From assembly GCF_965363235.1 (NCBI RefSeq), contig NC_134846.1, positions 93,800,571 to 93,864,570 on the forward strand: a stretch of 64,000 nucleotides of DNA, written 5' to 3'. This stretch comes from Mytilus galloprovincialis. Lineage: Eukaryota > Mollusca > Bivalvia > Mytilida > Mytilidae. The position numbers and the translations under genes were made by a program. The notes below the pieces were generated by a model. The model worked only from the letters and a program-made list of their open reading frames with translations. It had not been told where the DNA came from and made no database searches. How positions within the stretch are numbered: the stretch's first letter is position 1; every line of letters begins with the position of its first letter. Below, in pieces: positions 46,509-58,435 of this stretch.

Positions 46509-47485
46509 TGGTCACATCAGTCCACGATGGTTCCACGATGGTTACACGACAGAAAAAAAATTGTAATTGTACTGTCGTGCCGGGTTTGTCGCAAGTCGGT
46601 CGTGTGCAGTCGTGCGACAGTCGTACAACGATCATGAGTTGTTTGGGGCTATTTTTCAGGTTTTCATGTCATGAATGGCGCGTGTTATTGTCGTGTCACT
46701 GTCGTACGATTATCGCACAGCAGTTGTGGGTCACTCGCGCGTTTCACTCCGAACTACTAGTATATAAAGAAGGCCCGATTTATTGCATGTCATTTGCCAT
46801 TTGCTTTCAATATGGTTCAGTGTCATTATTAGTTCGGTTCAAGTAAACGACATTTTCGTATTAGTTTATTTAGTTTACTAGTATATCATAATTGTTCAGC
46901 GAATTTAAACCCGGATGCCCCGGAAAAGAAAAATGTACAAAAGAAAGGTGGTAGCAGTCAGAACGTGGATGATGTTGACCAGACGGAGAATCCCCTTCCA
47001 CAAGCTGAAACATATGACGATTCAGAAACTGCTGCCAAACATTAATTCCCGCCGAATTATATCTAAATATGTTGCACGACGAATGTAACACTGTCGTGCG
47101 ACAGACAATCAATGTTGTGCGAGAATTGTACGAAATTTGGTATTCGTGAGACAATCGTGCGACTGTAACACGAGTGTCTTGAGACAGTCGTGAGATTGCC
47201 GTAATACAGTCTTACTGTTTTTTTTTTTATTACAATGGTTTATGTTGGTACCCACGACAATGTGTTTATCGCACGACTGTGGTAAGACACTCTCACGATA
47301 GCCACAAGACAAAAAAATCGTAGAGCAGAAAAGGTGCATGTCCAACTTTTGTCCAACGACACACGACAGCGCCATGATGCTCAAAATATCGTGCGACTGT
47401 CGTACGATGACAACAGATGACCCGCAATTTGACCAAATTTCATATCGTGGTGCTGCATGGATGTGTCGTGGGTTCGTTGTGACCA
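46509..47485. repeat. nested element dense in TCGTGCGAC / GTCGTACGA words
   Basis: Bounded by TGGTCACATCAGTCCACGA and TCGTGGGTTCGTTGTGACCA, whose outer TGGTCACA are inverted. The ends of the interior are packed with variants of the palindrome CTGTCGTGCGACAG and with ATCGTGCGACTGTCGTACGA. The middle (about 46,740-47,080) is ordinary sequence. Subterminal repeated words of this kind often are transposase binding sites; that role here is inference. Confidence 0.6.
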
Positions 47486-48189
47486 GGGCTTTAGCATCAG
47501 TATTCAAGATGTCAGGTTTTTTTCTAGGCGAATAAGGAATCTAGATGTTGACATTGAAGACAGAGTTCATAGTTCAAGATAAAAGAATAGACGTCTTACA
47601 TTTTTAAATTATGGGTTGTTTGCCTGTGAGAGAGCTTTCACATGTTTGACTTGGATCGAGATTTGTTTTAATGGCACTCATACAACTTCTTATATCTAAT
47701 GCTTGCTTATTTATCTGATATTCAGGAATAAAAACAAGGGAGAGAGAGTTAACTTGCTTTCAAAGATGATATAGCAGAAAGCAAGTGATTATGACTTTGA
47801 CTCAAACTAAATGCAGATTTATAAAGCAGTAACAATAATTCGCAGCGATATTTTTATTGTTACATTAGGGTTTGACGGTAGTTTTCCAGTGAACTGTGAG
47901 GAGAATTCTGTTTCAAGATCTCTCGTAGCTCTTGCTAGTATGTTGTTGTATGGACAAGATATAACAACCAACTTTTATTAGCAGGAAACACTAACGATTG
48001 CTTAGATGTTTATATTCAACAGGTACAAACAAATCCTTAACGTTAACTCTCCAAAGATCCGTCATCGTGCATCTAAACAAACCCCTTACATATGCACCTA
48101 GAAATAATGGTTCACTGTCTGACAGAACACATGAAATAAAAATGTTGTTAATTCAGATGGAGGCACTGTTATAACATAAAACCCATTAG

Positions 48190-49100
48190 CCCTGCGAAGA
48201 TGGCAGCTTGAAAAGAAATATCAAGACTTGCTAAAGAGTTTGAGAAGAGGGGTGAAAAATACCAGAGGGACAGTCAAATATCGATTTCTTGATGAAGAGG
48301 ACACAACTGACCATGAGCAGAAACTAAGTGCTCAAATGTCGTTTATCCATGATATAGCTTCTGTAGTAGAAGAGATAGGAAATCAATTTCTTGAAAACAG
48401 CAACGAACTGCTTGTTCTGTATACCAATTAAAGATATAGCTCCCTCAGCAGTTGTTGATACTATTCGTCGTTCTTTGAATAGAAATAGTTAGACAGTACC
48501 AGTATGAAAAGTTTATATAAGAGAAAACATGAATTAGTTCTTTGAACAGTAAAATCACATCTATCCACCAGCATTCAGTTTGATTGATTTACTTTAAAAA
48601 GAAGTCTTTAGACGCTATACAACCAGGTTTAATCCACCATTTTATACATTTGAAAATGCCTGTACCAAGTCAGGAATATGACAGTTGTTGTCCATTCATT
48701 TTTTATGTGTTTTGTCATTTGATTTTGTCATGTGATAAGGGACATTCCGATTTAATTTTCCTCTGAGTTCAGTATTTTTGTGATTTTACTTTTTGGAACC
48801 ATTTACAAGATGTAACTTTTGTAGACAATATAAAGATTGACGGTACAAGGAGACAAACATGCTAACCACGATACTGATAGAGCTTCTCAAGTGTAGATAA
48901 AAACAAAACAGAGCTCATTCATTTTCTGTCAAAAAACTGATGGATGAACACATTTTCGGGAAGAGAATCATTGCTACAGTTGATAACGATGTATTAGTAC
49001 TTGTTTCATGTGACAACTGCAGCTGATATTGATGGGTTGCTTTTGGACTGGAAAACACTCCGGAAGTGTCAAATTTCTGAATAAAATACCCCGAGGGTTT
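48190..49100 (+). pseudogene. decayed transposase-like coding remnants
   Basis: An uninterrupted stretch reads LRRGVKNTRGTVKYRFLDEE, then MSFIHDIASVVEEIGNQFL, then, in the +1 frame, KDIAPSAVVDTIRRSLN. Near 48,895, NKTELIHFLSKKLMDEHIFG follows. Both blocks recall uncharacterised proteins of invertebrate DNA transposons, but I cannot name the family with confidence. Stops and frame changes are frequent. A separate repeat (GGTTTAATCCACCATTTTAT, ACCAAGTCAGGAATATGACA; 48,625-48,795) interrupts the remnant. Confidence 0.5.
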
Positions 49101-49365
49101 CAAAGAAAGGATACATTATTTCAAACCATGAATACACAATATTATTATAGTCGACACAGCAAACTTTGGCTAGTAGTTGTGAGATTTGAATAACCATTAA
49201 TCAGTTATCAAATGCATGTTCGCCATTTTGATGATAAAACCGGAAGTGGATAAAATCAAGCTTGCCTCCATATCTAATTTTGTTTAGAATGGTCCAAACT
49301 ATGTTACTGCCAAATTTTATGCTTTTAACATAGAGTGCACAATTATTCACCTATCTGCTGGACTA

Positions 49366-49455
49366 GTATAGTTAATTTTATAATTGTATCTTGTTTTAAT
49401 CCTGTTGTATGTGGTGAGACTTTAATAAACTATTGAATCTGAATCTGAATCTGTA
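49366..49455 (+). mobile_element. LINE 3' UTR end with (GAATCT)n tail
   Basis: Continuation of the LINE at 44,740. Ends in AATAAACTATTGAATCTGAATCT-like repeats, a microsatellite tail used by some LINEs instead of poly(A). Confidence 0.6.
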
Positions 49456-49820
49456 AATTAGGCACTTTCTTTATGGAAGAAAATTGGCTCCCAGTATAAA
49501 AACTTTTATAGTGAATTTTATCATAAAGTTTTCAATTTTTCTTTTAAAATTATTTGTACATTTACTTTGAGTAAGACAACATTTGGTTTCCCTTGTAGAG
49601 TTGTCTCATTTGGAAACATACCACATATTCTTCTTTTTTATATCGATACATGTGTATGGAAAATCACATGTAATTATATTTCAATTTTTACTTTAAACAA
49701 AGAATAAAAAAAATATTTAAAAACTTGAGGGACAACATGTTGATGGATGTTTTGAACAAAATGTGTGTAAATTTGTGTTTTGCATGTATTTGAAAAAAAG
49801 AGCCTTTTAAATATTTTCAG

Positions 49821-49940
49821 GTTGGTGGACCTCCCCAAGCAGCTGGTTATGGACCCCCTCCTGTGGCCTCATATGGAGCACCACAACCCCCTCAACCAGC
49901 CATGCCTTCAAGTTATGGTCCTCCACAACCTCAGTACCAG
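49821..49940 (+). CDS. Gly/Pro/Tyr/Gln-rich protein, exon 3
   Basis: Bounded by ATATTTTCAG and CAG|GTAAAC; 40 codons, phase 0 on both sides. Reads VGGPPQAAGYGPPPVASYG, then APQPPQPAMPSSYGPPQPQY. The 6.58-kb intron before it is mostly transposable elements. Confidence 0.78.
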
Positions 49941-50549
49941 GTAAACCTAACGTCAATTAATGTAACTATAAATCTGCCAAGTCTGCATTTTATTTTCTGC
50001 TGTCAGACATGGCGTAAAGTAATCAATAATCCATTATATTTTAAATCACAGCATAAGTACATTAAATCTTATCTTTATTTTATCATTATCCACAATACAG
50101 ATCCTGTGTCCAAGCTCTTCTTACAAGGGTTTAGTTTAAACATATTGTATTTGTTCAAGTACAAATTGGATAAGACACAAGTCAAACAGATTTGTGAAGT
50201 CTTCTCCATTTAACATTTATAGCAATATAATACAAAAATATATGTATGAGCATGCATGTATAGAATGGTATAACTATAAATATGGATCAAAAGACAGAAA
50301 ATTGAAGAAAAAAGAAAATAATAATAATACAGGAAAAAAAAATGAATATCTTACAAGGGTCTGACATCTATTCAATTTTCTCTCTGTTCTTGTATTTATA
50401 ACATCAGCCAATGAAAGTTTAACCTTAAAATTTTTGAAGGTGTGTATTAAAGCCAATAAAACCAGAGGATTCTGAAAAGTCTTTAAAATATTAGAAATTG
50501 AGGTACAGCATTTTCTTGAATGTCTAATTATGAGATGGTTTATTTACAG

Positions 50550-50975
50550 AGTTCTACACCTGCCTATGGATCTGCTCCTGGGTACAACCCTCCCCCTCAG
50601 GGTGGATATGGTCCCCCACAGCCACAAGGAGGATTTAATCCACCTCCCCAGCAACCAACACCTGGTTATAACCAAGGTTATCCACAGTCAGGACAATCCT
50701 ATGGAGCCTCAGCCCCACCCCCTGCTGGAGGATCATATGGTGCCCCACCTCAACAGCAGCAGGGAGGTTACGGTGCTCCCTCATCACAACCTGGTAGCTA
50801 TGGTCAGCCAACATCACAACCAGGGGGCTATGGTCAGCAACAAAATTATGGTCAACCGGCTGGTCAGCAACAGAGTTATGGACAACAACAGCAACCCCCC
50901 TCACAACAGTATGGTTCCCAGCAGCCACCTAGACCCTCACAGCCAGCTGGAGCAGCAAATGCATTTGTTCAGAAG
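50550..50975 (+). CDS. Gly/Pro/Tyr/Gln-rich protein, exon 4 (SYGQ/GGYG-rich)
   Basis: Bounded by TTTATTTACAG and AAG|GTAAGG; 142 codons, phase 0 on both sides. The first half has GGYGPPQPQGGF and GYNQGYPQSGQSYG; the second has SQPGSYGQPTSQPGGYGQQ and QQQSYGQQQQPPSQQYG. The last residues are AANAFVQK. Evenly spaced Tyr among Gly/Gln/Ser is the composition of prion-like, phase-separating domains such as those of FET proteins and annexin A11. In this window only the disordered region is visible. Confidence 0.8.
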
Positions 50976-51280
50976 GTAAGGGAGACAATCCTCATCTCAG
51001 CAAGTAAATTTATTCATGAAGCAAGGGAAGTAACTCACTTTAAACCTGAGTAATCCAATCCCATATATTCTGTAGTGTAACCTAGTCATTATATCTCTAA
51101 CAAATATACTTTTAATTAAAATTTCCAATAACTATGTACCCATGGAGATTTTAAATTATTGTATGTTATGGTCCAAGAAAATAGATTTGTGATAGTACCA
51201 AATCATTTAATAAAAAGGAGAGTCTATTGTATTTATTTAGAGATGTTTTGAAAATTTCAACACCAAAAGAAAGTCAACCT

Positions 51281-51880
51281 TTTTTTTGTACGACCCCCAA
51301 CAATTTTTTGGGTTCATATATTGCTATGATGTTGTTGTCTGTGTCGTCAATCAAAGACACATTTCGTTTCTGGACAATAACTTTAGTTTAAGTGGATCTC
51401 TATGAAACTTTACAAGAAGGTTCTATTCCAAAAACCAAAGGTTGGGATTATTTTGGGGGTTATAGTACTAACAGTTTAGGAATAAGGTGCCAAAAATAAG
51501 CATTTCTGTAGTTTCTTAACAATAACTTGTGTGTAAGTGAATGGATCTCTCTGATATTTTACCACAAGGTTCCATATCACAAAGGCTTTCCTTTTAAGCC
51601 TAGACTTATACAAAAGGATGCCTGGAATTGAGTATGGGGGTAATTGCTCAAAACATGCAGGGTTTAGGGACAAAAAAGGGGCATAAAACAAGCATTTTTC
51701 TAGTTTTTAGACACTGACAATAACTGTGTTTAGATGGATGAATCTCTCTGAAATTGAAGTTCAAGGTTCCATACCACAAAGAGAATGCTAGGATTTAGTT
51801 TGGAGGTAATTACTCCAAGGGGGGAGTTTCAAAAAAGATTGGGGGGGGGGATTCATATTTTTTTCTTCAAAATGTTTGAA
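51281..51880 (+). repeat. tandem-core-like element in intron 4
   Basis: A T8 run is followed by GTACGACCCCCAACAATTTT and TTGGGTTCATAT, then about three units with GGATCTCT(A/C)TGA and AAGGTTC(C/T)AT(A/T). The right end is unclear, near a G tract at 51,841-51,850. Confidence 0.5.
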
Positions 51881-51900
51881 ATTTGAAATTTTTTGTAAAA

Positions 51901-53118
51901 TTCAGGGATCTCCATGGCTTGTTTAACGATGGCGTCCCGCCATCGTTCAAGTGTCTTGCACCATTGTCAAATGACCCGCGCCATCGTTAAATTGTCTTCC
52001 GCCATTGTTCAAAACTGTTATTGTTTTTATAGCCAGACGCCATTTTTTTTAGCAATTATAATCAAATGCATGTAATTGCATAACCCTCAGGCTTTTTTTA
52101 TATTATAATCCAATACAGTTCTAACGCATGAGGGATATCTGGAATAAGATCGCTAATCACTTGTATCTGAGCTTGTACAGGTAGATCAACAAACCAGACA
52201 GGTGAATACTATCTGAAGATAGACGATTCATTTGACGAATTATTCAACTAAGTTTCTGCAAATGCTTATGATAAATTAGATTAAATAAATAAATTATAAA
52301 TAATCAAGTTTAACAAGTCGAACACGTGTTTTTATTTTGACTTACGCAATCAGCGTCCCCCTTTTTTAAGAAGTACAAAATAAGACGTTAAACAGTAATT
52401 ATTATTTCATCGCAAATAACTTGAGTACTGCTGTAACGATAATACAGAGTTGCTTTAAAAGTTAAAAAGTAAAAACTTAATATTTCCTGTAAAGAAATAT
52501 CATATCGTGATTCCAAATTCATTTCATAGTTTACAATTAAATTGATACTTCCGAGTTTCCGGTTTCTATTTAGACTTGAAAGTTGCATGTTTCATATCAT
52601 CAATTTGCTAGATAAAGTCATTAAAAACCTTTTCATTTGTCAGCGTTTGCTTTACAAATCTCTTTAACCTTTTACATAACCCGTACGAATCGTTTTGTTC
52701 TTGCTGCAAATCAGCCATACCGGTAATGGGTTCATGACTTCTAAATTTGTCAGTGTCCTAGAAAAATAAGCTCCACATGATTTTTTACCCCCATAACAAT
52801 GACCAAAAATAGCAAGCAAAAACTACATGGGGACCTTCATGACAACTTTTGGTCATTATCGACTAAAACGGGGGGACCATGAAGGCTTGGCATTTGAATG
52901 GTTAAAAACCGCCATTATTGAAAATATTTATACTTCTAGGTATTTATAATGAAAATTCAAATAAATATAATTTAAATAAGCAATGAATTAGAATGTTCAC
53001 CAATCCTTATGTGGAGAAATAAAATAGTTTAAATCGTGCTACACTGTACGGTGTACACATGGTTTGTGATGGTGAAAGTTCCTCCATCGTTCAATTTTCA
53101 TCCATGGAGATCCCTGAA
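51901..53118. mobile_element. 1.2-kb foldback element with perfect 17-bp inverted ends
   Basis: TTCAGGGATCTCCATGG (51,901-51,917) and its exact complement CCATGGAGATCCCTGAA (53,102-53,118). Just inside the left end is a perfect hairpin AACGATGGCG-TCC-CGCCATCGTT (51,925-51,947), and GCCATCGTT/GCCATTGTT words repeat to about 52,010. The right inner region has TCCATCGTTCAA. No ORF; no clear target duplication. Lies in intron 4 of the low-complexity gene. Confidence 0.75.
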
Positions 53119-53473
53119 ACTTTCAAGAAGAAATTTTCAATTGCACAATACCACGTAATATATTTTAAGATATTTATTCACATTTATTTTGTGTCAGAAA
53201 CCTCTATATTATGTAAAAAATTTAATCTCAATCCAAATTCAGATAGAATTAAGCTTGAATATCATGTCCTAACTTGCCCAAACTGTTCAGGGTTGGAATT
53301 CTGCAGTTGTATCCTGTTGCACTCGGCAAAGCAATTTATTTTCTTTCAAATCATGATTGACCCCCTCTTAAAAGAAGGATAACTCTAAACTCTTCTTATT
53401 TGCTGTACTTATCACTGTAAACTAAAAATTACAGATGAATTGTAGAACTGAAACTCTACCTAATACTTTTTAG

Positions 53474-53620
53474 CCAAAGCCTGTTCCCAGGCAAATATCA
53501 AATGGTGTTCCAAAGCAAATATCTAATGGTGTTGCTCCCAAACAAACAAGTAAAACTGATCCTAGTTCTAAAGTTAACGGAGAAACACCCCCACCTCCTC
53601 TGCCTCCTCGTAAAAAGATT
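53474..53620 (+). CDS. Gly/Pro/Tyr/Gln-rich protein gene, exon 5 (Pro-rich SH3-ligand end)
   Basis: Bounded by TACTTTTTAG and ATT|GTAAGT; 49 codons, phase 0 on both sides. Contains the duplicated heptapeptides RQISNGV and KQISNGV, then SKVNGETPPPPLPPRKKI. PPPPLPPRK fits a class II SH3 ligand (PxxPx[K/R]). Whether it joins exon 4 in the main transcript or in an isoform cannot be told from DNA alone, but phase and strand fit. Confidence 0.72.
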
Positions 53621-54121
53621 GTAAGTATAATGTTCTGTATGATAATACTGGTAGACTGCAGATATATTTATCTAATTGTAAACTTGTTACCATCATAACA
53701 ATATTAAAAACAAAATTAATAGGAAAACGATGCAGTACTGTAATTGAAAATTTGTGAAATTTTTCATAGCAATGATATTCTAACTAAAATATTTCTAGGT
53801 TCTCATTTAACTTTTCACAGAAAATGGGTTGGTTGGCTGGCTTTGTATACTCCCCTTAAATAGGTTTATCAATTACTTGACAAATGTTTCATGAACTTCA
53901 CTAAAAATCACAAATGTCTAATGGCTACTATTATCTACAGTATTCTGCCTATTTGGGTAAACTTGATTCTTTGCACAATAGTTGTCAGTGTGGGTCAAGG
54001 TCAGTTTATTACAGAAGCCTTTGTCGTGCACATTGAAATTTCATTCATTGATAAGTTTGATCAAGTATGGAACAGGTATTTGAATGATGTATTGTGGCTA
54101 TTACCTTAATATGGTGTATGG
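53621..54121 (+). other. intron start after exon 5
   Basis: Follows the donor GTAAGT. No further exon recognised. Confidence 0.4.
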
Positions 54122-54372
54122 GGATTGATTGATTGATTGATTGATTGGTGTTTAACACGACTTTCAACACTTTCATGCTATTTTGTTGCGGTCAGTTTTA
54201 ATTGGAGGAGAAAATCACAGACCTGTGGTAGGAAAACTGACAATCCTTGTCAATTAAGATTGGAGTCAAGTGTACCTGCCCTGTGCAAGATTTGAACTGA
54301 TAACCTCAGTGTTGAATAGCTAATGATACAGTTGTTTAACTACATAGACCACTGGGCCACCAAGGCTCCATG
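54122..54372 (-). mobile_element. tRNA-derived SINE, minus strand
   Basis: On the minus strand, box A TGGCCCAGTGG (54,359-54,349) and box B AGTTCAAATCT (54,299-54,289) are spaced like a tRNA with a long variable arm. A tRNA-unrelated body follows, ending in an (ATCA)n tail at 54,127-54,146. Pol III promoter boxes are close to consensus. Confidence 0.75.
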
Positions 54373-54604
54373 GATTATGAGGGAATAAACTTGGACAAAT
54401 GTAAAGGGAAGATGAGAATTTAGAAATATATTTATCTGTTTATTTTTACTATCTAAATGTCTGTTTTATTAAAATTTTTGAAGGTCTTAATATTAAATCT
54501 GCATGGAAATATATTCAAAGCACTGTTTCTCCTACCTGCTTAGCAGATCTGACTTGAACAAATCTATTTTTAAAGCAATAAGATATTGATCTGCTTCTCT
54601 ACCT

Positions 54605-54767
54605 GTAGATTTCAGAATAACAATTATCCCAGCTAACTTATTCCTGTCAAAGGTCAACAGTAGATTTCAGAATAACAATTATCCAAGCTAACTTATTCCT
54701 GTCAAAGGTCAACAGTAGATTTCAGAATAACAATTATCCAAGCTAACTTATTCCTGTCAAAGGTCAA
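54605..54767 (+). repeat. 55-bp tandem repeat, three copies
   Basis: GTAGATTTCAGAATAACAAT through GTCAAAGGTCAA is present three times, almost identical. Confidence 0.95.
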
Positions 54768-57700
54768 GGTGAAGGTGACACTTCTGTTGGTTTATTTGTT
54801 TTATGTTCATTACACATTTGTTATAGAAGCTGCAGATTAGTAAGTGGTATTTCTACAGACTTTTTCCGAAAGGCCTTATTCATTTTAAAAATAGTATAAA
54901 ATCTCACAAAAAATACTGATTATACAATATTTTTTTGTTTATATAGAAAGTCAAAATATATACAGTACCACACAAAGTATATTGCAGATATCATTGGTAT
55001 ATGTTTTAGGTAAACATCTAACTTTCATTTTGTTTAAAACAGGAGTTCATTTGGAAAATAAAAGGTTACTTTTAGTCATAATGCATTTGATGTAATAAAT
55101 GGGTCACCTATTAACACGATTAAGGAAGCCAATGAGACTTATATTTCATGCTATATTGACCTAGTTGAATTGGATGCTTAATAGTCATGTTTTCCACTTC
55201 ATGACATTCCAGTTTCCACTTTATGAATGAAATGCCTTGGTTGACCAAGGGTCATTTGGGGAAATGCTTAATCAGACAATGTGTGACTTAAAGATATTTG
55301 CTCTATGACATCTAATTTTTCGTGGAAAAGCACCAACAGGAAGATTATAATTATGGTTTTGCTAAGGAACAAGTACAGAACCATACAGAGTTAATGAAAC
55401 CATTGGGGGTAGGCAGAAGATCATAGGAAAGTTTTGTATTACATGATTGTATTTACATGTTTCCAGGATGAGTTTGTATATCTTAAGATTATCAGTAGTA
55501 TCTGTAACGAAATTCTTGTTCAACTCACAAGTTTTATGTTTACGAAGCAATAACAATCAAACCTTATATACCATGCCGAAATTTCAATAAAACAAGGTAT
55601 TAAGAAAATTATGATTAAAAAAAAATAACCACTGCAATTCATTAAGTTAATTGATAAATAATTTTAAAAGTCAGAAATGTATAAGGTTTATTTGTTATCA
55701 GTTTTAAATCCCATAAGATAACACTGATTCCCTTCTAACAATATGCCAGATCCTCCTTCCTGTTACAATATGTCTGTCACATACAATGAAACCAACATTC
55801 AGACGGACTTAAACATCAACAATTGAGGGACGAAGGAGTAATTCATGGTTGACTTAATTATTGCTCAAAAATCAAATATACTATATTTGTAATTTGTTTT
55901 GAACATTGTAACCACAGTTTTGATATGAATTGTCACATATTGTGAATCTTAGCAAGTTAAATCTACAATCGGCTGTTTTCTGCTCTTTGGTCGGTTGTTG
56001 TCTTTTTTGACACATTCTCCATTTCCATTCTCAATTTAATTTGCTGTATGTTCAAAGATGATGTTTTGATATATACTTGTGAAATAATTGATATTGACTA
56101 TATGATATAAGTGACTTGTAATCCTTGCTGACTTATTGAACCCATTATGCATTATCAATCATAATATTAAAATCAAATTAATTGCAACCTTGTCTTGACA
56201 ACAAACTTGATTTAAAATAGTTTTGAGATATTATTTATAAATTACCTTGAACATTACTTGAAAATTGGAAAACAAAGCTAAACAACAATAAAACTATTTT
56301 ACTTGACATTATTTATTTTAAAAGCTAAATTAGTCATTACTGGACCCTATACTTTTGACTGGTGAGGAAAGCATGCTCATAGGAGCCTTTTGTTTTCTGA
56401 AGCTGCTTAGGCTTAACCAGTAAGGAATAAATTAGTGAGGAATAATGTACACACAGATCTCTGTATGAATCCTGTGTAATGAAAAGAAACCAAGGTCATA
56501 TACAGGTTTATTTGTCTGTATTTATCTTCTCTTGATCAATTAAGGGGTGAATGTATAGGCTAATAATTCAAGGAACCTTTATTTGTATTACATGCATGTT
56601 TTAAACATTGTTTTTTCCTTCAAACTTCTTTATAGCTTACTGTTTAATTTCCTATTAACTAGCTATATTGTCGGTCTCTGAAAACAGGTTTTACTGTTCA
56701 ATCACCCTATAAACTTATTGGACTGTGAATATAGATTTTGCTGTATAGTAGGAAAGTAATATGATATGACAATAGGAATGTTATTGATTGGACCTGTATC
56801 TGTGGATGATTGCTCTGTTATCTGCTGTGGGCATTAGATTGATATTCATTTATTGTTGCTGGGGATTATGATAGAGTGTATGATAGTGTTTAGTTATTAA
56901 CCAATGACATCTCAGAAATTGGGAAATACACAGAAATAACCCCAAAACTAATTTACCAAATTTCAATACAGGCTCTTTGTATTACCAATTTTAAGGGTTT
57001 TATTGATATATATTTTCTCAGATAAAGTTTTCTTATACTTTGCCAAAATAAAGATTCATAAATATAATAAAATATGTGGGTTACTGTGCTATTTTTTAAA
57101 CTACAAGTCCTGCAAAATTGCCCAAATTTGCATAGATTGTACATGAAAAACACTTTTTTGTGAATTAAAAAGAAATCTATGAAATAGAATTTAGAAATGA
57201 AATGTAAGAAAATATGCTTTAAGAAAGTGAAACAAAAAAAGGGTGTCACGGAACTTGATTTCTTGCTTCAAGTAAAACTTGAAAATTTCACAATCAATCC
57301 AGTATAAATATTTTACTATATGAGTTATCTCCCCTTTAAATGAAAAAGTTGAAAAATTGATTCAAAGAAACACAAATATTTGGTATTTGTTTAAACATTT
57401 TGGATTATGCAATAAATCATTTTATTTTATTTTATAAAAATAAACATTCCATTCTCAATTTTATTCATACACATAATTTAAATCTGTCTGAAAATTGAAG
57501 ATTAAGGCAAAGAAATAGATAGACCAATTGTTTACTGCTATTGTACTATCTGAGATGGCTGTTTATAGTGATTCTACATTTAAATCTTGCAATGATTATT
57601 CGTTGGGGAGTGCTTGTCACATAAGTACTTGTCTTTAAACAGTTTAGTTTAATATTGATAGGAACAGTATTTTAATTGAGGCAGATAATAAATATTCAGG

Positions 57701-58006
57701 ATTACTCTTTGTATCAAAGTGGTGAACAATGTTAATACATGCAGCTTTATCATTAAAAAGGATTTGAAAAATATGAAATATAAATAAGATTGTAAACTTG
57801 TTATACCTATATCTTTACCTACCAGTTGATAGTTAGGTGAAAAAATCAATTTCATGTTGGAATACTTACTCCAGGTATTAGTTTAGTGCAAGGTGAAAAA
57901 TTTACAACAAGTTAGGATATATTTTAGGGTAAGGGTAAGGCTTTGTCTGTGGTAATGATTTAGGGCTACAGTTAGTGTTAGGTTAGACATGTTAATGGTC
58001 AGTTTT
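54768..58006. other. long AT-rich stretch, no gene seen
   Basis: Probably intron of the low-complexity gene. 55,975-56,042 is a tail fragment of a dispersed repeat (GGTCGGTTGTTGTC, CACATTCTCCATTTCC). Nothing else identified. Confidence 0.4.
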
Positions 58007-58435
58007 TATACGCATGTTTACAGGACTTATTATGGTATGATATAGTTGTCGCCAGTCTGTCAGTTCTTCCGTCTGCAACATGTCAGACATTAACTCAAAA
58101 ACCCTATAACCAATCTACACGAACTTAGGTGAATTGTTTATATCTGTTGACATAAGTTCCCTTTCCATTTTTTAAAATTTTAGTTTAAAATTTATGAGTT
58201 ATGGGATGTTATTCATAAAAAAAGGAATGATTTTCCAGTTTTTGAACAACACCTTTAAAGTGCTTTGAGCAGTTTTCAATAAACTTTGTGACTGGTTTAT
58301 ATCTATTAAGATAACCTCCCTTTAGTTTTTCAGAAATTTCTGATATGACATAATCATTGAGAAGTGATTGAACTTTATTCCTAGAAAACAGGACGGGTGT
58401 ATCATGGGCTCAAGACACAGCTGTTTATTAAAGTT
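58007..58435 (+). repeat. dispersed element with ATACGC...GTATCATGGG ends
   Basis: Starts TTTTTATACGCATGTTTACA and ends GGGTGTATCATGGGCTCAAG followed by CAGCTGTTTATT. Interior units with CTATAACCAATCTACACGA and AACTTTGTGACTGGTTTATA are loosely duplicated. Similar plan to the tandem-core elements, but the 3' end differs. Confidence 0.5.

Larger units (their letters stand above)
45110..49365. mobile_element. 4.26-kb DNA transposon with about 170-bp inverted repeats
   Basis: The left end starts TAGTCCAGCAGATAGGTG (45,110) and the right end finishes CACCTATCTGCTGGACTA (49,365). Similarity continues inward for about 170 bp, with indels, through AGATATGGAGGCAAGCT and ACTTCCGG. With these ends the flanks are GTA and GTA, consistent with a 3-bp target duplication, but other boundaries are possible. 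It is inserted in a LINE 3' UTR. Inside are two nested repeats and the remains of a transposase-like gene. I do not assign a superfamily. Confidence 0.75.

Noticed and set aside
50530..50979. 149-codon plus ORF rich in His/Pro/Leu and its minus counterpart
   Set aside because: Frame shadows of the SYGQ-rich exon, whose own frame has matching splice sites and phase.
57918..57940. TTAGGGTAAGGGTAAGG, a telomere-like string
   Set aside because: Only two or three imperfect units; too short to be an interstitial telomere.
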